DNA from: Nymphalis io
Lineage: Eukaryota; Arthropoda; Insecta; Lepidoptera; Nymphalidae
Length of the DNA: 64,000 bases
Assembly: GCF_905147045.1 (NCBI RefSeq)
Contig: NC_065910.1
Location: 1,612,001-1,676,000 of the forward strand
Direction: 5' to 3'
The stretch's first letter is position 1. Every line of letters starts with the position of its first letter. The notes beneath the pieces are model-generated. The model was not told where the DNA came from. It searched no databases and worked only from the letters and a program-made list of their open reading frames with translations. The position numbers and the translations under genes are program-made. Positions 1 through 9,661 of the stretch are shown here, one piece after another.

Positions 1-150
1 CTAATTTCACTGAAATTCTGCCACATGTGTATTCCACCAACCCGCACTGGAGCAGCGTGGTGGAATAAGCTCCAAACCTTCTCCTCAAAAAAAAAGGGAG
101 AGGAGACCTTTAGCCCAGCAGTGGGACATTCACAGGCTGTTACGGTTACG
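1..150 (+). repeat. Bm1-like SINE, 3' part
   Basis: This 5'-truncated copy carries the familiar lepidopteran block 'gcagcgtggtggaataagct', a short A-rich stretch and 'gcccagcagtgggacattca', then 'caggctgtta'. The same block recurs at 5375-5478, 39785-40086 (reverse, with a tRNA-like head) and 58027-58130. The family name is from memory. Confidence 0.75.
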
Positions 151-169
151 GTCTAATAAAATATATTAC

Positions 170-3100
170 CATTATCTTTAAATTTCACAACGTAAAACTC
201 AGGATTTCTCAATCTATCTGGAGGCGGACATAAAGGTCTTATCTTTTCTGTAAAAAAGAAAATGTGTCTTAATAAAATTTAATGGTAACACCGACGCAAT
301 ATTGATTTTTCTATAGAAACTATTTCAACTAGAAAGCTTGCTTAATCTGTGTTCGTCCTAATTGTTTATGTTATCATCATATGGAAGTTGGAAGTGTATA
401 CACTCCCGTGCCTCAGAAAGCACGTATTTCACTAGTTCTCTAATTCCCACCCACGGCTTCTTTTACGTGATTGAGGGGAACAAGTATATTTTTCTTTTGC
501 TATACCCCTGATAATGTCCTCCAGACCGATTTCGCATACAGCAGCGACCTCTATTCCCTAACTTTCATAGTCCGATGGGAGGGCAATCCGATAAGACCGA
601 GAGTCAAGTCATGAGTTCTGAGGCATGAGAATGTACACACTTCCAGCTTCCACCGGGCTGGTACTGACAGACAAAAACTTAAACTTAACTTCGACAGAGA
701 CACCTAATAACTTTTTATTGGCCCGTCTTTGGATTTGAACCCAGGATCTCCGGGTCTGCGGCCTCACATCTAGCCACTAGACCAACGAGGCAGTCGAACG
801 ACGTTCGAGGTTTATTATACCCCTGATAAAGTGTATATAAAATATCATGGTGATCGGTTGAGTAATAACGATATAAAAGCGTAACACGCAAACTCCCTTT
901 CGCTTTTATAATATTAGTTAAGATTCTAAGGAATCATGAAGCGAAGGCATAATTATCAAAACGAAGTCTTTCAAGTTAGAAATATTCGACGTAACGTTAG
1001 TAAAACCGGAAATACGAATAAAAACAGTGTTAAATATTAAATATACACTTTTTCAGATATAAGAACTTAGTTATACATTATTTTTTCTTGTCTCGCATAT
1101 TCTTCTATTGTTGTAATTAAATTTAAATTTATTTATATGGAGTGTTATGAATTTGCTATAACTAATTACGTTTACGACAGCCGGAGGATTTAAAAAAACC
1201 AAAGTTTCCAACACTTTAATTAATTACTAAACATTACATACAACTTAATCCTAAGAGACAATACTTCTCGATACTGGATACAGATATTGAATACTAAAAA
1301 TAATTACTCTATCCTAATATATAGTGTTAAAATGCTGATCACTTAGATTAACTAGGTGATACGTGTAGAGCTGACTCGCGGCGGCGACTTCGCGACTACG
1401 TGCTGCGTCAGCGATCCCCCCTGAGATGCTTTTTTTTTTTTTTTTTTATATGCCCCGGGATGGCAAATGACTCTACTCCACCTGATGGTAAGTGGTAGTA
1501 GAGTCGAAACGCGACGACGGCCAGTACAGTCGGGAAGAATGTTCTGTACTAGCCGTCCCCGCCTTGCCGGCCCGCAAGATGCCTCTTCACGCCTCGTTTA
1601 TTTATTTATTTATTTTTTTTATTTATTTATTTATTTTAAGGACCACTAGTAGCTACTACATGTTTTAATGACAAATGTAAAACAATTTAGTGAAAATAGC
1701 TAACATGTGAAGCTTTTTAAAGTAGCCACAACAATTACAATATTTGTTTTAAAAATACATTAACACATAATTATAGAAACATGAGTAGAAAGATTAAAAA
1801 AAAAAAAAATCCAAATTGGTACAAATTAAAGATCATAAAAAAAAAAAACATGCACTTAATAAAATTAAAATTAATAACACAAATAGTTTGAAATTGATAT
1901 AGGTACAAATTAAAATTAAATAATTCATTAAATTCATGCAAAGTTTACGTTACAAAAAAATTACTAAAAATATACTAATTAATACAAAATAAAATTAAGA
2001 TAACATTATTTATTATTTATTTATTTATTTATTATTTATTTGCATCTCTCAACAATTCTAGCGCCCGTTTACGATAAATCATGGCAGAGTCATTAAAAAT
2101 ATCTAGATCTTGACAAAAACCATTGTACAACCGTGATGATCTAGGCATTGGTGCATTACATCCTAATTTCGTTTTTGATATTCTGACATCAAAAGTGCCC
2201 AGAAAACTACGAACATTGCGCCTTGGAATACGATAGTATATCTTTTCAAGTAAGTAAGTACAGTCGATTCTCGTTTGAAGGAACCCGGGTTGTAAGAGGA
2301 GGGGAACACGTGAGCTGGTAAGGAATTCCATTCTTTGGTAGTGCGACAAAGAAAGGACTTGCCAAATTTCTTTGTGCGCGATGGAATTGATGTCACAGTT
2401 AGGCGGTGACATCGAGAACCAGCTCGCGTGGACTTAAGAAGGAAGGGGGAAGCAGGAATTAGAGAGAATAATTCCTCAGAGCACTCGCCGTGATACAGTC
2501 GATAGAAAGCGCTCAGTGCTGCTATCTCGCGACGCAATTGTAAAGGTTCAAGGGTGTGTGTGACCTTTACGTCGCCAATAATGCGTACGGCACGTCGCTG
2601 CAACCGGTCCAAGGCCTCCAGTAGGTACTTAGCGGAGCCATCCCAAAGGTGCGAGCAATATTCAACGCAAGACCGTACCTGTGTTTTGTATAACAGGCAC
2701 AGTTGTTGTGGCGTGAAAAAACGCCGCACCTTGTTCAGAACTCCGAGTTTTCGTGAAGCTGTTTTTATAATAGCCTCGATGTAATCCCTTGGACTAAGGT
2801 CGCAGCGAACGTCCATCCCTGTACGTAACAAACTGCTTTTTCTTTTTTATGTTTGATTACAAACGATACAACCTATAACTAGTTGTTACACTATTCTGTG
2901 TGTGTGTGTTTTTTAATGTATTAAATGTTCTTTTTAGTATACAACTGTTGGTAGACCTTAATAAAAAATTAAAAAAAAAAAATACGAGCAACGATTGTCA
3001 CTTACCACTGCGAACAGGCGTTTTGAGCTGCACTAAAGCGACCGTGTTGTATGTTTCGCCATACTCGGGATGCAATACATAGTTGCGAACACGACGCTCG

Positions 3101-5064
3101 CCGTGCTGCCAGTCATCGCCGAGAAGAACGAAACTGTTTGTTCTGGAATTATTTGTGACATCGAAAAAATATTTTAAATTACTTTAACGTTATTTCTTAT
3201 TAAAAATGTTCTTTATTTAAGTGAGCTTTTTTACAAGGTCTTTGGAATCAATTAAAATATATATGTAAAACTATATCACCACCGTTTCGAAATGTCGATT
3301 TAGTAAAAGAAGAAATAATCGGAAGAAATAAAGATAAATTTCATAGAAAATACATAGGTATTTTCGATGAAATTTATCTTTATTTCTTGTCAAGTCTTGT
3401 CAAGTGTACATATAATAAAAATGTAACTGATCGCTGTCTGTACATGGACGATATTTGAGTAACTATAATCGGAGGTCTTTATTAATGCAATAGAATCCAA
3501 AGCAATGATTGTTAGAATTTTTGCCTGTTTGTATGTGTATTTGTGCACGCTAATCTTAGAAACGGCTTAACGGATTTGGGTGCGGTTTTCACTAATGTAT
3601 TGTGGCTAACTTCCCTTAAAATACAGTTATTTGTTTTATTTCAATCGGTTATAAATAAAAAAAGTATGTCAATTTAAAGAATCACGTCGAACATTTATTC
3701 GATAAAAATGCTATAAAATAATAGTTCAGTTGGCACACGTCGGTCAACGCATCCACGTAGATATCTTTAGTTGAATCTTTTGTATTTTAATGAAATTTCT
3801 TCTAAAAGAATGCATTACTTGCAAAGTCGTTTTTAGAAACATGCCATTAATAATATATAAAATATATCGAGATATGATCATAAGTTTACAAAACTGACTT
3901 ACAACTAGTGCATACAAAATAAAATCTACGCTAAACAGAGTGTTAATAAGTTGCAGTCTTCTGGATGTAAACCTAGCATGCTTTAAAAAAACATATTTAA
4001 CAAGTTTCTAGTACTTTTTATAATTTTGACATATTTGAACAGGTACTAAGTAGGTTGTTTGAAAATACTCATACATACATAAGTATTTGTCTTCGGTTCG
4101 TAAATAACTTTGTTTATCCGGTTGCGGCAAAAATCAATAAATACTAATATCCACGATAATAAAACTAAAAATGTTGTATAATATTTTAGTATAAAATATT
4201 ATAAGTCTGCTCTTAGTGATTTCTTTTGAGTGAGTTATACGCGGGTGAAACCGCGAGCTCAGCTAGTTTAACATAAGTAAGACAGCCAGTAAGGAGCCAG
4301 GGATATGGACATAGGCATATGGATGAGTGTATCAAGGTAATTTTTAAAGTTACCTGAAATCATTTTTAGGCATTGGTCCAATATCTGCAGCAGAAGCTAT
4401 CACAAACTCAGCTTGTATTAGCGCAACGGTTGTCACGGCTCGTGCTTCACCAAAGCTGTCGTCTGTCAAAAATACGCAAATAAACATTTTAAATATCTCC
4501 TTCTTTAGCTGGTCTCCGTTAAAATGGCCGCCGTGTCCTAAATCAGTGCAGGTTATCAGTGAGGTAATCATTATCGTTACATTTATAACACTTACCATCT
4601 AATGCTGGGTGTAAGCATATATGTAAATTTATTTAAAAATCTATTATTTAATATGCGCGCCCCACTTATAGTACATCATATTGGCTGATAAACCATAATG
4701 TGCTATGAGTTATAACCCTGAGAGGCTGAGAAGCACTAATAAACTTTCATGAACTTCATTTGTGTTTATATTTTATACTTTACACGGTAGTATGACGTCA
4801 TCAGGGAACCTGCTTCTATTGGAATAAATCAACAGAACGGCTTGGTAAAATTTGCCATAACAACAGCAGCCTTCGATCATCGGTAAAACATCGAGGACTT
4901 TTACAATATAAATAATGTAAAACAATTGTAATACACACAGAAAGAGTAATACAGTATTCCGAGCCACGGGTACTGTGAAATCTCAACGTCGCCCTCCGCC
5001 ACATCCACTTCATGATCTATCCCACAGTCTATCACATCCAGTTCCACGAGATGTACGTGTAACA
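170..5064 (-). CDS. Serine protease homologue (S1 family, non-catalytic), internal exons only
   Basis: Four minus-strand exons join in phase: 4939-5064, 4354-4462, 3006-3142 and 170-247, about 150 residues. The first contains VIDCGIDHEVDVAEGDVE then ISQYPWLGILYYS, the usual start of the chymotrypsin-like domain. The second has ALIQAEFVIASAADIG where active proteases have the TAAHC motif. The third has SFVLLGDDWQHGE and HPEYGETYNTVALVQLKTPV, so the Asp of 'DIAL' is replaced. The fourth has IRPLCPPPDRLRNPEFYVVK. His57 and Asp102 are therefore both missing, which marks a pseudoprotease (SPH). Such proteins are usually secreted cofactors in immune or clotting-type cascades; that role is inferred from the family. 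The region holding Ser195 lies beyond the left edge, and 5' exons before 5064 were not found. Introns hold a LINE, a Helitron-like element and SINE pieces. Acceptor AG and donor GT are present at all internal junctions. Confidence 0.82.
510..796 (-). repeat. tRNA-headed SINE (family C), minus strand
   Basis: Read on the minus strand it starts 'tgcctcgttggtctagtggc', a tRNA-like A box, followed by a B box 'gggttcaaatcc', and continues into the same body as the copies at 15891 and 42935. A detached plus-strand fragment of the body lies at 377-420. It sits in an intron of the serine protease homologue. Confidence 0.75.
1430..2818 (-). mobile_element. 5'-truncated non-LTR retrotransposon (Jockey/CR1-like), interrupted
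   Basis: The poly-T at 1430 is the minus-strand A tail. Positions 1447-1599 and 2270-2818 are nearly identical to 44565-45258 of the full-length element in lingerer intron 16. They encode the C-terminal end of the reverse transcriptase, including LNKVRRFFTPQQLCLLYKTQ and LDRLQRRAVRIIGDV. The copy stops abruptly at about 2818 through 5' truncation. It is split by an insertion at 1600-2269. It lies in an intron of the serine protease homologue. Confidence 0.9.
1600..2269 (-). mobile_element. Second retrotransposon 3' end inserted in the LINE
   Basis: This insert is flanked by the 7-bp direct repeat CTCGTTT (1593-1599 and 2270-2276), absent as a duplication at the equivalent site near 44709. 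On the minus strand it has a short coding end (EKIYYRIPRRNVRSFLGTFD to RKRALELLRDANK, stop near 2032), then an AT-rich untranslated region and a tail of ATTT-type repeats at about 1600-1640. This resembles the 3' end of a CR1-type LINE with a microsatellite tail; the family is not certain. Confidence 0.75.
3324..3387. repeat. Near-perfect 64-nt hairpin
   Basis: The arms at 3324-3344 and 3367-3387 (21 bp) are perfectly complementary. After one mismatched position each side (3345 and 3366), a further 8-bp stem (3346-3353 with 3358-3365) closes on a 4-nt loop. It lies in an intron of the serine protease homologue. Confidence 0.85.
3420..4267 (+). mobile_element. Helitron-like element (3' end clear)
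   Basis: The 3' end at 4240-4266 has the hairpin CGCGG-gtgaaa-CCGCG followed by CTAG and then T, the typical termination of lepidopteran Helitrons. About 3505-3620 contains the 'tgtttgtatgtgtatttgtg' and 'cggcttaacggatttgg' wording common in their 5' halves. The 5' boundary is only approximate. No Rep/helicase coding is visible, so this is a non-autonomous copy. Confidence 0.6.
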
Positions 5065-5118
5065 CTGTAATATATTTATCACATAAGATTAATCGTAATT
5101 AACTTACTGGTAGTACAG

Positions 5119-5350
5119 CTTACTGGTGGTAGAACTTTGTGCAAGCTCGTCTCGGTAGGTACCACCCGCTCATCAGATATTCTACCGCCAAACAGCAGTC
5201 CTTGGTATTGTTGTGTTCCGGTTTGAAGGGTGAGTGAGCCAGTGTATTTACCGGCACAAGGGACATAACATCTTATTATCATCTTAGCGTTGGTGACCAA
5301 TTACCATCAGGTGGCCCATATGCTCGTCCGCCTTCCTATTCTATAAAAAA
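5119..5350 (+). repeat. SINE-A (Metulj-like), divergent copy
   Basis: It begins 'ctggtggtagaactttgtgc', contains the block 'ccggtttgaagggtgagtga' and ends 'cttaccatcaggtggcccat...ctataaaaaaa'. It belongs to the most abundant repeat family here. It contains no gene. Confidence 0.85.
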
Positions 5351-5374
5351 AACTTACACTTTGTGTTTATGAAT

Positions 5375-5478
5375 ATCCACCACATGTATTAACCAACCCG
5401 TACCGGAGCAGCGTGGTGGAACAAGCTCCAAACCTGAGCCTCAAGAAGTGGGATATATACAGGCTGTTACTTTAATTT
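5375..5478 (+). repeat. Bm1-like SINE fragment
   Basis: It matches the 3' portion of the element at 1-150 ('gagcagcgtggtggaacaag', 'aagtgggatatatacaggct'), with a shortened centre. Confidence 0.7.
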
Positions 5479-6647
5479 TCCAACTCACAGACTGACACAT
5501 CATAAGAATCCAAAAATTATTGATGCGATCGACTTGAAAATAAACATTGTTAATCCGTCCGCGATGTAGACGCTCACTAAACAAAGAATATTTAGCTATT
5601 TCAATTTTAAAAATTTGTTTTAATTTTACACATAGAAGGTATTCATACGCAAGCGATTCCGTGGCGCTTCTCGTTAAGACGGAAAGGGTACCGCTGGTTT
5701 TTTAATAGGTATTCCGATGTTCAGGGCGCACAAGACACTGGCGAGCCCCACATACACTGTTCCCGTGGAGTAAATGCGTAATGCGTTTTTCCAGCGTTAA
5801 ATAAAATTAAAAAAAGGCAGCTAGTGTTCCTATAATAGAGCACCATCACTGTGCTTCGATGAATAAATAATCCTTTTAATTATACTTGTAAATAAATGAT
5901 TGACAACAATTGAATACAAACGAATTAAATAATGAACTATGATATTGAAAAAAAGGGTTCACCTACCTTTACATAATATTGTTAATAACACAAATTTAAA
6001 GTGCGAAAAACACATTTTACTTAACAATATCGTATATCCAATGAAAACTTAATGTTTATCTTACAAATGTACTTCTTATAATGAAATTATAATTCAGAGT
6101 ATTCCAACAAAATGATTCAATGCAAAATGTTATGTATTATTATGAAATGCGAGAAGTATTTATAATATCAATATTTGTTTACAAGATGGGACGAGAAATT
6201 AAACAAACTTTTGTTTAAATAAACTTTATTTCGGAGATTGCAAATATGCCGTATATAACTCGAAAATTATTAAAACGTATTCTTCAATTTTTTTTTTTCT
6301 TATATTTATGTGCTCAGAAATTTTTTGCCACAAATTTTTGTATTATATTCACATATGTTGTTTAGTAAAGACTATTACTAGTCTTTTGTCGTTTTAAAAG
6401 TTTTTTTTAATGGGTCGAAAACGACCTTGTGGCCAGATAAGGGTTACCAATAATTCGAAAACCAAGAAGGATTTATTCTGCAGACATTTTCATTTCATAA
6501 TGTCTTATCTTGAAATGATAAAATGCAATTACATTTTTGTATAAGTAGAATAAAATATCATTAAAAAAATGTTATTTACAATATTTTAATATTCAATTAT
6601 TACAGTTATTTAGCTTAGATTTATATAGAGATGTATATCGCGAGTAT
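5479..6647. other. Intergenic, AT-rich, no gene seen
   Basis: No exon could be supported. A block at about 5640-5805 ('ggaaagggtaccgctggttt' through 'gcgtaatgcgtttttccagc') resembles a repeat found dispersed in moth and butterfly genomes, read on the minus strand; this is from memory. The remainder is low-complexity AT-rich sequence. Confidence 0.4.
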
Positions 6648-6950
6648 GATTTTTTTTTTTTTATAGAATAGGAAGGCGGACGAGCATATGAGCCACCTGA
6701 TGGTAAGTGGTCACCAAACGCCCTTAGACATTAGCATTGTAAGAAATGTTAACCATTGCTTACATCACCAATGCGCCACCAACCTTGGGAACTAAGATTT
6801 TATGTCCCTTGTGCCTGTAATTACACTGGCTCACTCACCCTTCAAACCGGAACACAACAATATTAAGTATTGCTGTTTTGCGGTAGAATATCTGATGAGT
6901 GGGTGGTACCTACCCAGACGAGCTTGCACAAAGCCCTACCACCAGTAGTA
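6648..6950 (-). repeat. SINE-A (Metulj-like), full-length, minus strand
   Basis: It starts with a poly-T run and 'atagaataggaaggcggacg' and ends at 'caaagccctaccaccagta'. It aligns along its whole length with the copies at 7922 and 34021. Confidence 0.9.
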
Positions 6951-7084
6951 TGATAAATGTATAAGTCGCAGAATCAAAGATAGGACGCCATAATTAGAGT
7001 ATAACGGCGTCTTTTAGCGGTTCTCGGAAACGCTTGATTGAGGTGGTGGATACACGAAGTGAGAGTTCCCAACTTGACAGTTTT

Positions 7085-7440
7085 TTTTTTTGTTTGCCGT
7101 CCACTGCTGGACGAAAGCCTCCCCCAGTTATGAGTTGTTAATAATTTGACATCGGAGACTTGAGGTTTGCTGAACGCTCTCGCGCATGGGACTTTGGAAA
7201 GAGCTTCGGGGGCGAACGGTTGTCTTCCTGTATCGAACTTGCTGCGTTTCCAACCACTAATCGGTGTGGTTAATTGTTATTTTGTGATTATCGATTGTAA
7301 GCGAACAAATGAACAGCAATGCTACGAGACTGAACTCTTATTGTGCGCCTCCAACATGTCTGATGACGCCTCCGACAACGAATTGCCCCACGTGATCGAC
7401 CCCACGCCGTTATATATAAGACAGGCGTAGTACTTTTAAG
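7085..7440 (+). other. Unrecognised segment with an 87-codon open frame
   Basis: A piece resembling the tail of an RTE-type LINE ('ccactgctggacgaaagcct') is followed by a GC-richer block with an open frame at 7167-7430. An internal ATG in fair context (about 7356) starts MSDDASDNELPHVIDPTPLY. I do not recognise the protein. It could be a fragment of a transposase, a captured 5' exon, or chance. No splice partner was found. Confidence 0.25.
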
Positions 7441-7921
7441 TAGCAACTTCGATAATTCTCTGCCTCAGCTGAGCTCGAGTAATTTATTTTAAAATAAAGA
7501 ACAATGATTTTAAAAGCAAAACTGCTTCTCAAATATCTATAAATAATTTTAGAGTTTTTACTTTATTTTGGAGCAATTAAGTATTATTTTAGTTATGACT
7601 TGCGTGTTGTTAAACCCGTCCAGAAGGGACAAGGAAATTGTGCATTGTAAGCATTGATATATAAAAAACACTAAATACACAGTCACGAACGAAAGTAACA
7701 CTCGTAACTGTCACCGAACACTCGGTGTTACACTACATTATATATAAATAGTTATAATTATACTATAAACATTTTTTTGCAAATTCAACCTTACGCTGAT
7801 TGCTTAAATTTGTTTTCACCAAACAGTGTGCATAGAGAAATAAAATTTCACGACCGAAATTAGAATATTATTTATACTGTTTATTTTTATACGACATTGA
7901 ATTAGGTGTTAAGTTTGTTGA

Positions 7922-8222
7922 TTTTTTTTTTTTTTTTTATAGAATAGGAAGGTGGACGAGCATATGGGCCACCTGATGGTAAGTGGTCACCAAACGCCCT
8001 TAGACATTGGCATTGTAAGAAATGTCAACCATCGCTTATAGCCAATGCGCCACCAACCTTGGGAACTAAGATTTTATGTCCCTTGTGCCTGTAATTACAC
8101 TGGCTCACTCACCCTTCAAACCGGAACACAACAATATCAAGTATTGCTGTTTTGCGGTAGAATATCTGATGAGTGGGTGGTACATACCCAGACGAGCTTG
8201 CACAAAGCCCTACCACCAGTTA
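7922..8222 (-). repeat. SINE-A (Metulj-like), full-length, minus strand
   Basis: This is a near-identical relative of the copies at 6648 and 34021, bounded by a poly-T run and 'agccctaccaccagtta'. Confidence 0.9.
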
Positions 8223-8714
8223 TTGTGTTCTAAGCACATATTCAAAAGTTCAAATAATATTAGTAGAACATTCGATATAATATTTACGAACATAAAAATA
8301 TAATCGTCGAATTAACGACCAATTCTGCTTGTGGGATTCGATTAAAAACTATATTATAATATATAAGGTATAAGTACTTGTCAAAAACTTTAACACAGAA
8401 ATGTTCAAAATTATTAATTTATTAAACATAATAAAAAAAAATCGACTCCATTGAATAAGAACAGGGTCATTTGTATTATACGACTAAAATAAAAGGCGGC
8501 TGTTACGCATTGTTCTTACAATGACAATGCGGCCATTGAAATTTGCCGTAATTATACTTGGACCGGTGAGTGAAGTTTTGAGACAAATTAAATCAAAATC
8601 ACATATTGCGTTGTATATTGTCATAAAAACAACAAAAACAAATCAATTATCAAATCAAAAACACTTTTACTTACGCTTTTACGCGCCGTGACGCGGGCAA
8701 CGCGAGACTATTTG

Positions 8715-8749
8715 AAATGAGCGCACAATTTTGATTTGTGCGCTCATTT
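8715..8749. repeat. Perfect 14-bp-arm hairpin
   Basis: Arms aaatgagcgcacaa (8715-8728) and ttgtgcgctcattt (8736-8749) flank a 7-nt loop. The surrounding 8223-9060 stretch is AT-rich with no supported gene. Confidence 0.85.
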
Positions 8750-9079
8750 TATGCGGACGATTTTGAGACGCTGTGTGCATCTAGGGTTTTTTTATATATC
8801 AATGATTGTAAGAGTTAAAGACACGTAAACTATCTATCTCTATATAAATCTGTAATCATTAGCTTTGATCATTCATTACCGGTTACTATATTCAAGAAAC
8901 GACTCGTTTTGCTTACGGCTAACAGGACCAATTCAAAAGCGTCCCAATAAAAAACGTTCCGAAAGTTTAAAAAAACGTACGTGACCTGTATAAACTTATA
9001 GGAACATTACTACAAGACCATACAGCGTCGACCTCAGACTTTGATTAGGGGCTACATTATCTTTCAGCGAACTATCTCT

Positions 9080-9661
9080 AACTATCGAAATATAATGTTA
9101 AATAAATAACAATTAGCACATTTATATAAATCAAACAACGCTCATGTATCCTTGGATTTGTTTGTGACATTATTGCGCTCTTTCTGCCTGGCGCCTCGAC
9201 AGATCGCTCCTCTCGCTCTGACCCAAGGCCGACGCTGTATATATTCGTCATATATAGGAACCGGGAATAAATATCGATTCCGAATTTTAGAAATAGAGAA
9301 AGATGGATTAAAGCAAAAATCACTGACACTATGCTGACAGACGATTTTTTATCTATAATACGCAAGCGTGTCGCCTCCATTATGAGCAGAACTTCGAAAA
9401 GTACCAACACCCTCCTCAGCACATTGGCTTGTAAATTGGACAGTCACTTCTGGGAACACTGGAATGGTGTACATGTGAAGCGGGTCTAATTCTAGGATTA
9501 AGTACTAACATAGTTTAAGCATTCGTTACTAATCTATTTAATTTTAATTATTTATTTTAATTTATTTTTTATTATTTTTTAATTTTATTTGAATTTAATG
9601 TTAATTTTAATTTAATATGGATTGTTTAATCTGAAATAAAGTATTATTATTATCATTATTA
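9080..9661 (+). mobile_element. Probable 3' end of a non-LTR retrotransposon
   Basis: An open frame at about 9326-9481 (MLTDDFLSIIRKRVASIMSR onward, ending WEHWNGVHVKRV) is followed by an AT-rich trailer, AATAAA near 9636 and a TTA-type microsatellite tail at 9642-9664. This layout fits the 3' end of a CR1/L2-like LINE. I recognise the layout more than the protein, so the class is uncertain. Its tail abuts the MED20 stop codon on the opposite strand. Confidence 0.5.

Noticed and set aside
4773..4938. Minus-strand frame continuing past the QYPWLGILYYS exon (KVLDVLPMIEGCCCYGKFYQ).
   Set aside because: It does not fit the protease fold, whereas the GTGTGT donor at 4938 joins in phase with the next exon.
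8521..8568. ATG followed by a signal-peptide-like stretch (MRPLKFAVIILGP) and a GTGAGT donor, resembling a first exon.
   Set aside because: No downstream plus-strand exon with a matching phase or recognisable protein was found before the next gene.
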